From Chelativorans sp. AA-79 (GTDB lineage: Bacteria > Pseudomonadota > Alphaproteobacteria > Rhizobiales > Rhizobiaceae), in assembly GCF_029457495.1 (NCBI RefSeq), contig NZ_CP120361.1:1240001-1304000 (forward strand): DNA of 64,000 nucleotides, read 5' to 3'. Shown in pieces: positions 52,876 to 63,334 of this stretch (its first letter is position 1; the number at the start of each line of letters is the position of its first letter). The notes beneath the pieces were generated by a model. That model was not told where the DNA came from. It ran no database searches and was given only the letters and a program-made list of their open reading frames with translations. The translations under genes were made by a program, and so were the position numbers.

Positions 52876-54044
52876 GCGACGGGCAGGACAGTTTCGACGA
52901 AGCCTCGCTCACCGTCGCCCACGACGCGGCCAATGCGTTCGAGGCGGTCGTGCCGCCGATCGTGCAGACCTCGCTGTTCACGTTCTCGGACTATGACGAG
53001 ATGCTCGCCACCTATCGCGGCGAGAAGGTGCGGCCGACCTATACGCGCGGGCTGAACCCCACCGTGCGCATGTTCGAGGAGATGCTGGCGAAGCTGGAGG
53101 GCGCGGAAGACGCGCTGGGCTTTGCGAGCGGCATGGCGGCCATCTCTTCGGCGGTGCTTAGCTTCGTGGAACCGGGCGACCGCATCGTCGCCGTGCGGCA
53201 CGTCTATCCGGACGCCTTCCGCCTCTTCGGCACGGTGCTGAAGCGCATGCGCGTCGAGGTCGTCTATGTGGACGGCCGCGACGAGGAGGCGGTGACCAGG
53301 GCGCTTCCCGGCGCGAAGCTGTTCTACATGGAAAGTCCGACGAGTTGGGTGATGGAAACCCATGACGTCGGCGCGCTTGCTGCCCTTGCGAGGAGGGCGG
53401 GCGTGCTGAGCATCATCGACAACAGCTGGGCCAGTCCGGTTTTCCAGCGCCCGCTTTTCCTCGGCGTCGACCTCGTCGTTCATTCCGCCTCGAAATATCT
53501 GGGTGGCCACAGCGACGTGGTGGCGGGCGTGGTCGCCGGCTCAAAAGAGCTGATCGGCCGTATCCGCGCGGAAACCTATCCTTATCTCGGCGGCAAGCTT
53601 TCGCCCTTCGATGCCTGGCTGCTCATCCGCGGCATGCGCACGCTGCCCGTGCGCATGCGTGCGCATCAGGAGGCGGGCATGGCGATCGCGACCCGTCTCC
53701 AGGCGCATCCCATGGTGGAGGAGGTCTGCCATCCCGGCCTCGGAAACCGCCTGCCGGCGGGGCTTGCCGGCACATCCGGGCTCTTCTCCTTCATCTTCCA
53801 CGACGGCGTGGATGTCCGCGCCTTCGTCGATCGCCTTCGCCTCTTCAAGCTCGGCGTGAGCTGGGGCGGGCACGAAAGCCTCGTCGTTCCCGGCGAGGTC
53901 GTGCTGCAGCAGAAGGCGGAGCCCAATTCCGCGGTCGCCTTCGGCATCAGCCCGCGGTCCGTCCGCCTGCATGTGGGGCTCGAGGGAGCCGAGGCACTTT
54001 GGCGCGACCTGGAGGCCGCCATCGCCGCGGCGTCCAGCGCATGA
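52872..54044 (+). CDS. PLP-dependent Cys/Met metabolism-type enzyme (cystathionine lyase/synthase family)
   Basis: A 390-residue fold-type I PLP enzyme. The PLP lysine is Lys208 in HSASKYLGGHSD, with Asp183 in IIDNSW, Tyr58 in YTRGLNPT, and the phosphate-binding FASGMAAIS. These are typical of cystathionine gamma-synthase/beta-lyase and methionine gamma-lyase relatives. It lies between a GntR regulator (4-nt overlap) and a sugar-type ABC transporter, which is unusual for a sulfur amino-acid enzyme. It may act on an amino or thio-linked compound imported by that transporter. The exact reaction cannot be told from sequence. Confidence 0.87.
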   Translation: MSDGQDSFDEASLTVAHDAANAFEAVVPPIVQTSLFTFSDYDEMLATYRGEKVRPTYTRGLNPTVRMFEEMLAKLEGAEDALGFASGMAAISSAVLSFVEPGDRIVAVRHVYPDAFRLFGTVLKRMRVEVVYVDGRDEEAVTRALPGAKLFYMESPTSWVMETHDVGALAALARRAGVLSIIDNSWASPVFQRPLFLGVDLVVHSASKYLGGHSDVVAGVVAGSKELIGRIRAETYPYLGGKLSPFDAWLLIRGMRTLPVRMRAHQEAGMAIATRLQAHPMVEEVCHPGLGNRLPAGLAGTSGLFSFIFHDGVDVRAFVDRLRLFKLGVSWGGHESLVVPGEVVLQQKAEPNSAVAFGISPRSVRLHVGLEGAEALWRDLEAAIAAASSA

Positions 54045-54078
54045 GTGAGAAACCGACAAGAAGAAAGGGGAAACGAAA

Positions 54079-55344
54079 ATGAGGAAACTGCTGATCGCAA
54101 CGGCCTTCGCCTCCCTGATGACGGGGACGGCCATGGCCGACACCACCTTGAAGCTCGTCGAGGTGATCACGAGCCCCGAGCGGACCGAGACGCTCAAATC
54201 CATCGTGGGCCAGTTCGAGGAAGCCAATCCCGGCACCAAGGTCGAGATCGTCTCGCTTCCCTGGGGCGAGGCCTTCCAGAAATTCGCCACCATGGTCTCG
54301 GCCGGCGATGTGCCCGATGTGATGGAGATGCCGGATACCTGGCTGGCGCTCTACGCCAACAACGGCATGCTGGAGAGCCTGGAGCCCTACCTCGCGGAGT
54401 GGGAGCACACGGATGGACTCACCGACCGTGCGCTGGAACTCGGCCGGGATGTCGACAACACGGCCTATATGCTGCCCTACGGCTTCTATCTCCGCGCCAT
54501 GTTCTACAACAAGAAACTGCTCGAGGAGGCCGGCGTCTCCGAGCCTCCGAAGACGATGGATGAATTCGTCAAGGCGTCGGAGGCCGTTTCCCAGCTTCCG
54601 GGCAAATACGGCTATTGCCTGCGCGGCGGGCCGGGCGGCCTCAACGGCTGGATGATGTTCGGCGCCACGATGGCGGGCTCGAACGAGTTCTTCAACCCCG
54701 ACGGTACCTCCAAGCTCAACGAGGAGGGCTGGGTGAAGGGCCTCACATGGGTGATCGACCTCTACAAGAACGGGCTTGCGCCGAAGGACAGCGTCAACTG
54801 GGGCTTCAACGAGATCGTGGCCGGATTCTATACCGGCACCTGCGCTTTCCTCGACCAGGACCCCGATGCGCTGATCGCCATCGCGCAGCGCATGAAGCCC
54901 GAGGATTTCGGCGTCGCCCCCATGCCCAAGGGGCCGGACGGCAAGGCCTTCCCGACCATCGGCTACGCCGGCTGGTCGATGTTCGCCTCCAGCGAGAACA
55001 AGGACCTCGCCTGGAAGCTGATCGCCACGCTCGAAGGGCCGGAAGGCAATATCGCGTGGAACAAGCGCACCGGCGCGCTGCCGGTGCACAAGTCGGCCGA
55101 GGAGGATCCGTTCTATGCGGGGGACCAGTTCAAGGGCTGGTTCGAGGAGCTGGCCGATATGGATGTCGTGCCCACGGTGATGCCCACCTATCTGGAGGAG
55201 TTCGCCTATTTCAAGGATGCGCTGGTGATCACCACCTCGCAGCAGGCGCTGCTCGGCGAGATCACGCCGGAAGAGCTCGCCAATCAATGGGCCGACTATC
55301 TCACGAAGGCGCAGCAGAAATATCTGGCGGAGCAGAAACAGTAG
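54079..55344 (+). CDS. Extracellular solute-binding protein of a sugar-type ABC transporter
   Basis: A 421-residue family 1 solute-binding protein with a Sec signal peptide (MRKLLIATAFASLMTGTAMA). The body is the carbohydrate-binding type (QFEEANPGTKVEIVSLPWGE near 48, then DVPDVMEMPDTWLALY). It follows the PLP-enzyme gene by 34 nt after AAAGGGG, and precedes two permeases and an ATPase. A strong hairpin separates it from the permease gene, the common arrangement that keeps binding-protein mRNA abundant. The ligand is unknown; a glycan or modified sugar is suggested by the GH38-like gene nearby. Confidence 0.92.
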   Translation: MRKLLIATAFASLMTGTAMADTTLKLVEVITSPERTETLKSIVGQFEEANPGTKVEIVSLPWGEAFQKFATMVSAGDVPDVMEMPDTWLALYANNGMLESLEPYLAEWEHTDGLTDRALELGRDVDNTAYMLPYGFYLRAMFYNKKLLEEAGVSEPPKTMDEFVKASEAVSQLPGKYGYCLRGGPGGLNGWMMFGATMAGSNEFFNPDGTSKLNEEGWVKGLTWVIDLYKNGLAPKDSVNWGFNEIVAGFYTGTCAFLDQDPDALIAIAQRMKPEDFGVAPMPKGPDGKAFPTIGYAGWSMFASSENKDLAWKLIATLEGPEGNIAWNKRTGALPVHKSAEEDPFYAGDQFKGWFEELADMDVVPTVMPTYLEEFAYFKDALVITTSQQALLGEITPEELANQWADYLTKAQQKYLAEQKQ

Positions 55345-55371
55345 TCCGCTGAGACAGTAACGGAAACGGCA

Positions 55372-55401
55372 CGGGCCATCTTCGAATTTGGAGATGGTCC
55401 G
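55372..55401 (+). repeat. Hairpin between binding-protein and permease genes
   Basis: A 12-bp stem (55372-55383 with 55390-55401, two wobble pairs) and a GAATTT loop lie 28 nt after the binding-protein stop. No T-run follows, so it is more likely an RNA-stabilising or partial-readthrough structure than a full terminator. Confidence 0.75.
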
Positions 55402-55461
55402 GTCGTGCTCCCGTCCGTCGGCACATTCCGAACGTACCGGTAAGGAAGCAACTCCGGCCCA

Positions 55462-56397
55462 ATGGACATCACCGCCCCGCGCCCCGTAAGGCAGGCTGAC
55501 CGGCGCCCGCTTCGCAAGCGGATCGCGCATGCGTCCGAGCCCTATCTCTACAGCGCTCCGGCGTTGATCCTCATCGCCACCGTCATGCTCGTGCCGCTGG
55601 TGCTCGGCATTTCCTATGCCTTCCGCGACGTCCAGATCCTGAACCCTTTCTCGGGCGGCTTCATCGGGCTCGAACACTTCCGCGCGCTTTCACAGGACCA
55701 GGCCTTCTACCGGGCGCTGAGGAACACGCTCTGGTGGACCGGGGCGTCCGTCGCCCTGCAATTCGCCTTCGGCCTGATCCTCGCGCTGCTGCTCGACCGG
55801 CCCTTTCCCGGCCGCATGGTCGTCCAGGCGCTGGTGTTCCTGCCCTGGGCGGTGCCGAGCTTCCTTGCAGGCCTCAACTGGGCCTGGCTCTTCAATCCGG
55901 TGATTGGACCTCTGCCGCACTGGCTCTATGCGCTGGGGATCATGAGCGAGCCCGCCAACATCCTGTCGGACCCGCAGCTTGCCATGTGGGGGCCGATCGT
56001 CGCCAATGTCTGGTGGGGCATTCCCTTCTTTGCCATTACGCTCCTGGCCGCGCTCCAGGCGATCCCGCGTGACCTCTACGAGGCGGCGGCGATCGACGGC
56101 GCGGGGCCGGCGCGGCGCTTCCTTTCCATCACGCTGCCCTTCCTCGCGCCCACCATCGCCATCACCGTACTCCTGCGTACGGTGTGGATCTCCAATTTCG
56201 CGGACCTGATCATCGTCATGACGGGGGGCGGGCCGGCCGACCGCACGCAGATCGTGGCAAGCTACATCTTCACCCAGGCCTTCAGGAAACTCGATTTCGG
56301 CTATGCCTCGGCCATCGCGCTCGTGCTGCTCGGACTGCTGCTCGCCTATTCGCTGCTGATCGTGCTCCTGCGCCAGACGCTGCTCGAGAGGGATTGA
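55462..56397 (+). CDS. ABC transporter permease (MalF-type)
   Basis: A 311-residue inner-membrane protein with six spans. The EAA loop reads YEAAAIDGAGPARRFLSITLP (given here in shortened form: EAAAIDGAG near residue 209), which contacts the ATPase. The N-terminal region carries APALILIATVMLVPLVLGISY. It belongs to the CUT1 sugar transporter group and pairs with the following permease, whose start is 4 nt after its stop. The upstream hairpin may lower its expression relative to the binding protein. Confidence 0.93.
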   Translation: MDITAPRPVRQADRRPLRKRIAHASEPYLYSAPALILIATVMLVPLVLGISYAFRDVQILNPFSGGFIGLEHFRALSQDQAFYRALRNTLWWTGASVALQFAFGLILALLLDRPFPGRMVVQALVFLPWAVPSFLAGLNWAWLFNPVIGPLPHWLYALGIMSEPANILSDPQLAMWGPIVANVWWGIPFFAITLLAALQAIPRDLYEAAAIDGAGPARRFLSITLPFLAPTIAITVLLRTVWISNFADLIIVMTGGGPADRTQIVASYIFTQAFRKLDFGYASAIALVLLGLLLAYSLLIVLLRQTLLERD

Positions 56398-56401
56398 GAC
56401 G

Positions 56402-57235
56402 ATGCGCTCGAAATCCCTTCTGCCCACGATTCTCCACCGGACAGCGATCCTCGTCTATGTCGCCTTTGCGCTCTTTCCCCTGTTCTGGCTGCTCAAGGTC
56501 TCCGTCACGCCCAACGACCTCCTCTATTCGGAGGGCGTGCGGCTCTGGCCGTCGCGGGCGAGCCTGGAGCATTTCCGTTTCGTGCTGGCCCACAGCGCCT
56601 TCCCGATTTTCTTCCGCAACAGCGTGATTGTCGCCGGCTCCACCGCGGTGGTGGTCACCATCCTGGCGGCGCTTTCGGGCTATGCGCTTTCGCGCTTCTC
56701 CTTCCGCGCGAAATACTGGATCGTCGCCCTGATGCTGGTGACGCAGATGTTCCCGCTGGTCATGCTGGTGGCGCCGATCTTCAAGATGCTCTCGCCGCTC
56801 GGCCTCACCAACAGCCTGACGGGGCTGATCATCGTCTACGCGGCCTTCAACGTGCCTTTCGCCACCTTCCTCATGCAGTCCTTCTTCGACGGCATCCCGA
56901 AGGACCTGGAGGAGGCGGCGATGATAGACGGCGCCAGCCGCTTCATGGCCTTCCGCCAGATCATCCTGCCGCTCACGCTGCCGGGCATCGCGGCCACACT
57001 CGGCTTCGTCTTCACGGCAGCCTGGAGCGAGCTCCTCTTCGCGTTGATGCTGATCTCCGGCAACGACGCGGCCACCTTCCCGGTGGGGCTGCTCACATTC
57101 GTCTCCAAATTCTCCGTCGATTTCGGGCAGATGATGGCGGCGGGCGTGCTGGCGCTCATCCCGGCCTGCCTCTTCTTCCTGTTCATCCAACGCTATCTCG
57201 TGCAGGGCCTGACGGCCGGCGCCGTAAAGGGCTGA
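56402..57235 (+). CDS. ABC transporter permease (MalG-type)
   Basis: A 277-residue six-span permease. EEAAMIDGASRFMAFRQIILP (core EAAMIDGAS near residue 172) is the EAA loop, and the N-terminal ALFPLFWLLKVSVTPND is typical of the MalG group. It forms the membrane channel with the preceding permease. The ATPase gene begins 10 nt downstream, after a GAGGGGAT ribosome site. Confidence 0.93.
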   Translation: MRSKSLLPTILHRTAILVYVAFALFPLFWLLKVSVTPNDLLYSEGVRLWPSRASLEHFRFVLAHSAFPIFFRNSVIVAGSTAVVVTILAALSGYALSRFSFRAKYWIVALMLVTQMFPLVMLVAPIFKMLSPLGLTNSLTGLIIVYAAFNVPFATFLMQSFFDGIPKDLEEAAMIDGASRFMAFRQIILPLTLPGIAATLGFVFTAAWSELLFALMLISGNDAATFPVGLLTFVSKFSVDFGQMMAAGVLALIPACLFFLFIQRYLVQGLTAGAVKG

Positions 57236-57245
57236 GGGGATCTCC

Positions 57246-58325
<1,080 letters not shown>

Positions 58326-58357
58326 TCGCGCCGCGTTTGGCATGATGATGAGCTGGC

Positions 58358-60295
58358 TCAGCTCTGGAAGGAAATCAGGAACCGTGAGACGAAGTCGCCT
58401 TCCCACCACATGGGGAAATTGGTTCCCCATTTGTTGTTGTGGAGGTTGAAGCGCAGCCCCGCGTCATAGGCCGGCGGTTCCTGCGGGAAAACCATGAACG
58501 GGTGGTCCCGCGGTCCCACGAGCGGCGTGTCGAACGGCGTGATCTCGATCCTGCCGCCTTCGATTGGTGCGCGCGCGGAAAAGATCGCCTGAAGCGCGCC
58601 GCCGCCCAGCCGCGCGACATGCCCCGCCTTCTGCCACAGTCCGGTTTTCAGGAGTTCCCAACCGCCGGCACCCGTCGGGGCGAATTCCACGAAACCTGCC
58701 TCGGGCATGCGGTTGGCCGGTTTTCCACGCAGGACGACCGTGATTTGAAAACCTTCGTCGCGCGGCTCTAGAAGGTAGTCCACTCGGCGCGGCGCACCCA
58801 AAGCCTCATGTGGTTCACCCGAAAATTCCGTGACGATCACGAGCCGGCCAGCCTCCTGTGCGATTCCCTTGAAGCGCGGACGGAACACCGCCGAGCGGGC
58901 CGTCTTCGCCTTGCCGAGCCCCGGCTTGTCATGGTCGAGGATCGCCCACTCCGGCCGGTCGGTGAGATAGCTGTCGAGATGCACGGCCATGTCGCCGGCG
59001 TCGTAGCTCTCGTAGCGGTAGCCGAAGAGCGGGCCGTCACCCTCGATCCGCATGCTGCCCAGCTGGAGCGCCAGGATGTCGCCGGTCTCGCGATCAAGCT
59101 CCACATCCGCTCCCGCAAACGCCGCCTTGCCCGCGGGCGCCTCGGTCGGCTCCATCGCTTCGGGAACCTCGGTCGCCCTCAATGCCTCGTCCGCTTGGCC
59201 GCGGTCCTCGATCGCAAGCGCCGCCACAGCCTCGTCGAGATAGGAGCGCTGCTCGGTCCAGGAGGCTTCGGTGTAGCGGAAGCGGAAATCCCCTTGGCGC
59301 ATCGCCTCGAAATCGGGCCGGTCCCATGCCGTCTCGTCGCGCAGGAAGGATTTGACGTCCACGCCGCAGGTGTGCTCGGCCACCAGAGCCAGCCGGCGCC
59401 CGAAGGCGATGCGGGGGCTTGTGAGCTCCGCTGCCTCGAAGCCGTCATAGAGCCGCTGAAGCGTGCGGAAGCGGGCGATCTTCACCGGGTCGCTGGCGCT
59501 GCCATGAATCCAGCTGTCACCCAGCTCCAGTTCCACGACCGGAAAGCGGGCGCGGTTCTCCCACAGGATCGCGCCATAATCCTCCAGCGTCGCCGCGCGG
59601 ATTTCGGCATCGGGGTAGCGGTGGCCCATCTCGCGCAGGATCTCCACCACCTGGTGAATCTGCTGCGGGCCCATATTGTCGTTGGTGTGGGCGAAGCTCA
59701 GCCCATCGACCAGACCTTCCGGCAGGTGCGTGGCGCCGTAGGAGCGCTGGTACATGACGACGATTTCCTCGCCGCCGGGTGCGCGCCAGCGGAAGATTTC
59801 CGGCACGTCCGGCGGGGGGCAGGCCGTGTTCACGCCGATATGCAGGAACTTCAACCCCGCTTCGGCCATCAGCGGCACGATGCTCCGCGTGTGGCCGGGC
59901 ACGTCGGTCATCTTGGCGGCGATGGTCCGCTTGCCGAAACGCTGGTCGAGCTCGGCCGCATAGGACAGGCCCGCCCGGAAGAGCGCCGGGCTCATCAGCT
60001 CCGAATGGGTGGTGAAGGGCAGGCCGTGCCAACGGATCACGCCCTTCTCGATTGCGCGTTCCAGCCGCGCGGCCTCCTCGCGCGAGCGCGTTTCCAGATG
60101 GTCCCAGATCAGCCAGGCGCCGGTCGTCCAGACGAATTTCGGGTTCGCCGGGTCCTCGGCATGGAAATGCTCGCCGGTCGCGATCGCCTGCGGGATGAAG
60201 CGTTCGTGATAGAGCCGCCGCACCTTTTCCGCGTGATCGGTGAAGCCGATGTCCAGATGGGTCTTGAAGACGAGGTGGATGCGGGAGGTGGTCAT
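58358..60295 (-). CDS. DUF5054 / GH38-like glycosidase-fold protein
   Basis: A 645-residue protein that opens with HLVFKTHLDIGFTDH, the H-x-D pattern that binds the catalytic metal in GH38 alpha-mannosidases. KMTDVPGHTRS (near 128) may hold the nucleophile Asp, and HTNDNMGPQQ and DSWIHGSASD follow. The rest matches DUF5054 proteins, a GH38/57-like group. There is no signal peptide, so it would be cytoplasmic and act on imported saccharide. It is convergent with the ABC transporter operon, and the LacI gene lies upstream on the same strand. Mannosidase activity is inferred, not shown. Confidence 0.82.
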   Translation of the reverse strand: MTTSRIHLVFKTHLDIGFTDHAEKVRRLYHERFIPQAIATGEHFHAEDPANPKFVWTTGAWLIWDHLETRSREEAARLERAIEKGVIRWHGLPFTTHSELMSPALFRAGLSYAAELDQRFGKRTIAAKMTDVPGHTRSIVPLMAEAGLKFLHIGVNTACPPPDVPEIFRWRAPGGEEIVVMYQRSYGATHLPEGLVDGLSFAHTNDNMGPQQIHQVVEILREMGHRYPDAEIRAATLEDYGAILWENRARFPVVELELGDSWIHGSASDPVKIARFRTLQRLYDGFEAAELTSPRIAFGRRLALVAEHTCGVDVKSFLRDETAWDRPDFEAMRQGDFRFRYTEASWTEQRSYLDEAVAALAIEDRGQADEALRATEVPEAMEPTEAPAGKAAFAGADVELDRETGDILALQLGSMRIEGDGPLFGYRYESYDAGDMAVHLDSYLTDRPEWAILDHDKPGLGKAKTARSAVFRPRFKGIAQEAGRLVIVTEFSGEPHEALGAPRRVDYLLEPRDEGFQITVVLRGKPANRMPEAGFVEFAPTGAGGWELLKTGLWQKAGHVARLGGGALQAIFSARAPIEGGRIEITPFDTPLVGPRDHPFMVFPQEPPAYDAGLRFNLHNNKWGTNFPMWWEGDFVSRFLISFQS

Positions 60296-60340
60296 GGGTT
60301 GCTCGATAGCGGGAACAATCGCGCGGGTATGTGCCCCGCC

Positions 60341-60500
60341 GCGCCCCCCTCTGGCCTGCGGGCCATCTTCCTCTCAAGGGGGGAGATGGCGCCGGCTGCA
60401 TGCTCCAGCGCCTCTTCTGCACCGTTGGCGATTGAGGAAAAGCACCGCGACAGCTGATCTCCCCCCTTGAGGGGGAGATGGCCGGCAGGCCAGAGGGGGG
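60341..60500. repeat. Pair of inverted REP-like units between the GH38-like and LacI genes
   Basis: Two units of about 47 bp in inverted orientation: 60341-60388 (CCCCCCTCTGGCCTGC... ending AAGGGGGGAGAT) and 60457-60502 (its near reverse complement). Each has a small CTCCCCC/GGGGGAG hairpin, and the pair can fold into one long stem. This is a common style of intergenic palindrome in Rhizobiales genomes. It separates the LacI gene from the downstream GH38-like gene and may attenuate readthrough. Confidence 0.8.
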
Positions 60501-60541
60501 TGCGAAGGTGCGCCATCATCTCCGGAAACCGCCTCTCGCCT

Positions 60542-61591
60542 TCAACCCACCGTCCCGCGCACCACGAGGCGCGTGCGCACCGTTTCGGAAAGGGCGGGGG
60601 CTTCCGGGTCCTTCAGCCGGCGCAGGATGAGGCGCACGAGCGCACGCACGCGGGCTTCCAGGTCCACCTTCACCGTGGTGAGATTGTAGCTCTTCCAGTG
60701 GGACTGGGCGATGTCGTCGAAGCCGATCACCTTCACATCCTCCGGCACCCTCAGCCTTAGCTCGTGGCGCAGCGCGTCGAGCGCGCCGAAGGCGCTCTCG
60801 TCATTGGCGGCGAAGATGGCATCGGCCCCTTCGCCCACCCGGAAAAGGTCGATCGTGCCGGCATGGCCCGCGTCATAGCTGAAGTCGCCGGGAATGACGA
60901 TCGGGTGGCCGAGGCCGCGCTTTGCCATCAGGGCCTCCAGCGTCCGGCGCCGTGCCTGCTCGGCGAAGGAGTCCGGCTTGCCCGCGAGATAGGCGATGCG
61001 CCGGCAGCCATAGCCCGCGAGCAACGCCACCGCCTGTTCCATCCCCTCCCATTGGTCGACATCGAGCCGGTCGAACAGGGTCCGGGGTTCCCCCGGTTGC
61101 AGCCCGTCGGCTCCGTCCTCGATGAAATAGTTCACGTAGATCGGCACGGCGCGGTCGAGAAAGCGGGAGAGGATGTGCGGCCGCACATTCTCGATAAACG
61201 CGATGACGGAATCCGGATTGAAGCCGCGCATATAGGTAAGCAGCGTCTCGTCCATGCTGCGGTCGGTGCGCGTCTTGAAAAGCAGGGTGGCGAAGCCTTC
61301 GGCCTGCAGCGCGGTGGTGAGCGCATCGATCTCCTGAGCCTCCCAGGGGCTGCAGACGTCCGGCACGATCATGCCGACGAGGTGCGTGCGGCGGGTGACG
61401 AGCGCGCGCGCCGCGCGGTCGGGCGTGTAGCTCAGCTCCTCGGCGATCTTCAGGATGCGGGCCCGCTTCTCGGGCTTCAGCGGCGCTTGCGGGTTGAAGG
61501 CGCGGGAGACGGCCGCGCGCGACACCTGTGCCGCCTTGGCCACCATCTCCGCCGTGGCGCGCTGGGAACTCCCGTTGGGCCTGCTCGTCAC
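60542..61591 (-). CDS. LacI-family transcriptional regulator
   Basis: A 349-residue repressor. The N-terminal helix-turn-helix (about residues 10-60) includes ATAEMVAKAAQVSRAAVSRA and the hinge region ALVTRRTHLVG. A periplasmic-binding-protein-like sensor domain follows, with the effector-site segment IFAANDESAFGALDAL (near 258). The GTG start at 61591 is chosen because an AGGA site and an operator-like dyad lie just upstream; the longer reading frame upstream runs through the regulatory region. It is divergent from a sugar-binding-protein gene, which it probably represses. Confidence 0.88.
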   Translation of the reverse strand: MTSRPNGSSQRATAEMVAKAAQVSRAAVSRAFNPQAPLKPEKRARILKIAEELSYTPDRAARALVTRRTHLVGMIVPDVCSPWEAQEIDALTTALQAEGFATLLFKTRTDRSMDETLLTYMRGFNPDSVIAFIENVRPHILSRFLDRAVPIYVNYFIEDGADGLQPGEPRTLFDRLDVDQWEGMEQAVALLAGYGCRRIAYLAGKPDSFAEQARRRTLEALMAKRGLGHPIVIPGDFSYDAGHAGTIDLFRVGEGADAIFAANDESAFGALDALRHELRLRVPEDVKVIGFDDIAQSHWKSYNLTTVKVDLEARVRALVRLILRRLKDPEAPALSETVRTRLVVRGTVG

Positions 61592-61614
61592 CCGGTCATG
61601 TCCTGCATTAATGA

Positions 61615-61630
61615 AAGCGTGTTCACTTTT
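61615..61630. promoter_or_regulatory. LacI operator-like dyad, proximal to the regulator
   Basis: AAGCGTGTTCACTTTT is an imperfect palindrome (GTG-TT-CAC core) 24 nt before the LacI GTG start. The same wording recurs at 61778-61793. Its position fits autoregulation. Confidence 0.7.
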
Positions 61631-61777
61631 ATTCTTTCGCAACGGCATTCGACGGTCAAGCCGCCATACGGGAAATCGGCCGGGAAATGCGACAGTATCG
61701 TGACATTTTCCACATTCCGGCACCTCTGCGGAGATGCAGTCGTCATGGTTTCCAGATCGGCATTGACGAGAAATTGA

Positions 61778-61793
61778 AAACGTGTTCACTTTT
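61778..61793. promoter_or_regulatory. LacI operator-like dyad, proximal to the transporter
   Basis: AAACGTGTTCACTTTT, a better palindrome (AAA-n-GTG-TT-CAC-n-TTT), lies 94 nt before the binding-protein ATG. A TTGACG box precedes it at 61763-61768. Paired with the 61615 dyad (163 bp apart), it could support repression by looping. Confidence 0.7.
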
Positions 61794-61887
61794 AACGACT
61801 GGTTGATGGCTTCCGCCAAACACCGGGATCGGAGCGGCCGAAGCCGCCCGAGCAGCCGGATTCTGTCGCGAAGGGAGGAAAATCGCG

Positions 61888-63249
61888 ATGCGCATTCGTT
61901 CTCATGCATTATGGATGAGCCTTGCCGCGGCCACCGCGCTCGCCACGCCGGCCATGGCGGCCGATCTCACCATCACCTGCCGCTGCGTGGTGGATGGTGT
62001 GAACTCCGAGCAGGCGAAATGGATCAAGGAGAGCGTCATCCCTGCCTTCACCAAGATGAAGGCGGACGCGGGTGAGGAGGTGAACGTCACCTTCACCGAA
62101 TTCGCCGGCTCCGATGAGCAGCTCACGCAGCAGCTCGCGCTCGACTTCTCCACCGGCGCGGGGCCCGATATCGCAGGCTTCGACGGCTTCCTGATCCCGA
62201 GCTTCGTGGAAGGCGGGCTCTTGAAGCCGCTCGAGGATCTGGCAGGCGATGCGGTCACGGGCTGGGACGGCTGGAGCCATATTTCCGATGGCGCGAAGGC
62301 GCTGATGTCCTATCAGGGCAAGCCCTATGGCATCGCGCTCGGTACGGATGTGCGCATGATCTTCGTGCGCGCGGACCTCCTGCGCGACGCCGGCATCGAT
62401 CCCGAGACATGGCAACCCGCCTCCTGGGAAGAGCTGCTCGACACCGCGCGGACGCTGAAGGAGAAGAACCCGGACACCTTCCCGTTGCAGCTCAATGCCG
62501 GCGTGCCGATGGGCGAGGCCACCACTATGCAGGGCTACTGGATGGCGCTGCTCGGCATGGGCGAGGAGGTGACCGATGACCAGGGCCGCTATATCGTGGC
62601 GAGCCAGGGCATCCTCGACACACTCAATCTCTACAAGACCATCTATGTGGACGAGAAGCTGGGCGACCAGCGCGCCCAGCTCCTGGGCGACGGGCGCAAC
62701 CGCACCTTCGCCAATTTCCGCGACGGCACGACGGCGATGCTTGTCGAGGGCGACTGGTTCTGGCGCTCGGTCACGGCACCCGGCTCCGAGTTTGCCGTCG
62801 AGAACCGGGACGAGGTGATGAGCTGGGCCAAGATGCCGGCCAAGGAGCCCGGCAAGGGCATCCGCGGCCAGGATTTCGTCACCGTCTCCGGCGGCACGGG
62901 TTTCGTGCTCAATCCCAACACGGATGAGCCGGAGCTTGCCTGGGAGCTGCTTGCCTTCATGAACGGCCAGGAGCAGCTCACGGAGTTCCAGAAGTTCCAG
63001 CCGCGCATCCGCATCCGCGACGACGTCGACATTCCCGAGGCACCGTTCCTCAAGGAAACGTCCGAGGTGCTCCTGCCGCTCACCACGGCACGGCCGAACG
63101 ACGCCAACTACAACGCGGTCTCGGCCGAGATCCAGCGCATGACGGAGGCGGTGGTCTCGGGCGAGCTTTCCCCGGAGGATGCGATGAAGCGTTATGGCGA
63201 GGCGGTGACCAAGATCGTTGGCGAGGAGAACACGGTGAGCCTGCTTTGA
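61888..63249 (+). CDS. Extracellular solute-binding protein of a second sugar ABC transporter
   Basis: A 453-residue family 1 solute-binding protein with a Sec signal peptide (about 25 residues, ending ATPAMAA). Mature-protein landmarks are TEFAGSDEQLTQQLALDFS and GPDIAGFDGFLIPSF, and a C-terminal SAEIQRMTEAVVSGELSPED helix pair. A strong GGGAGG ribosome site precedes the ATG. The gene is divergent from the LacI regulator with two shared dyads, so it is probably induced by its sugar. A palindromic element lies between it and the permease gene. The ligand is unknown. Confidence 0.92.
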   Translation: MRIRSHALWMSLAAATALATPAMAADLTITCRCVVDGVNSEQAKWIKESVIPAFTKMKADAGEEVNVTFTEFAGSDEQLTQQLALDFSTGAGPDIAGFDGFLIPSFVEGGLLKPLEDLAGDAVTGWDGWSHISDGAKALMSYQGKPYGIALGTDVRMIFVRADLLRDAGIDPETWQPASWEELLDTARTLKEKNPDTFPLQLNAGVPMGEATTMQGYWMALLGMGEEVTDDQGRYIVASQGILDTLNLYKTIYVDEKLGDQRAQLLGDGRNRTFANFRDGTTAMLVEGDWFWRSVTAPGSEFAVENRDEVMSWAKMPAKEPGKGIRGQDFVTVSGGTGFVLNPNTDEPELAWELLAFMNGQEQLTEFQKFQPRIRIRDDVDIPEAPFLKETSEVLLPLTTARPNDANYNAVSAEIQRMTEAVVSGELSPEDAMKRYGEAVTKIVGEENTVSLL

Positions 63250-63334
63250 CGGGCTCGCGCGAGGGATGCGTGTGACCGCCGCGCATCCCTTGCAAGCCAA
63301 CGACCAACGATCGATCGCTGGCAGCGCGTCGATG

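Noticed and set aside
60592-61909. Longer LacI start at 61909
   Set aside because: That start would translate through the operator-like dyads and yields about 106 non-conserved residues before the helix-turn-helix.
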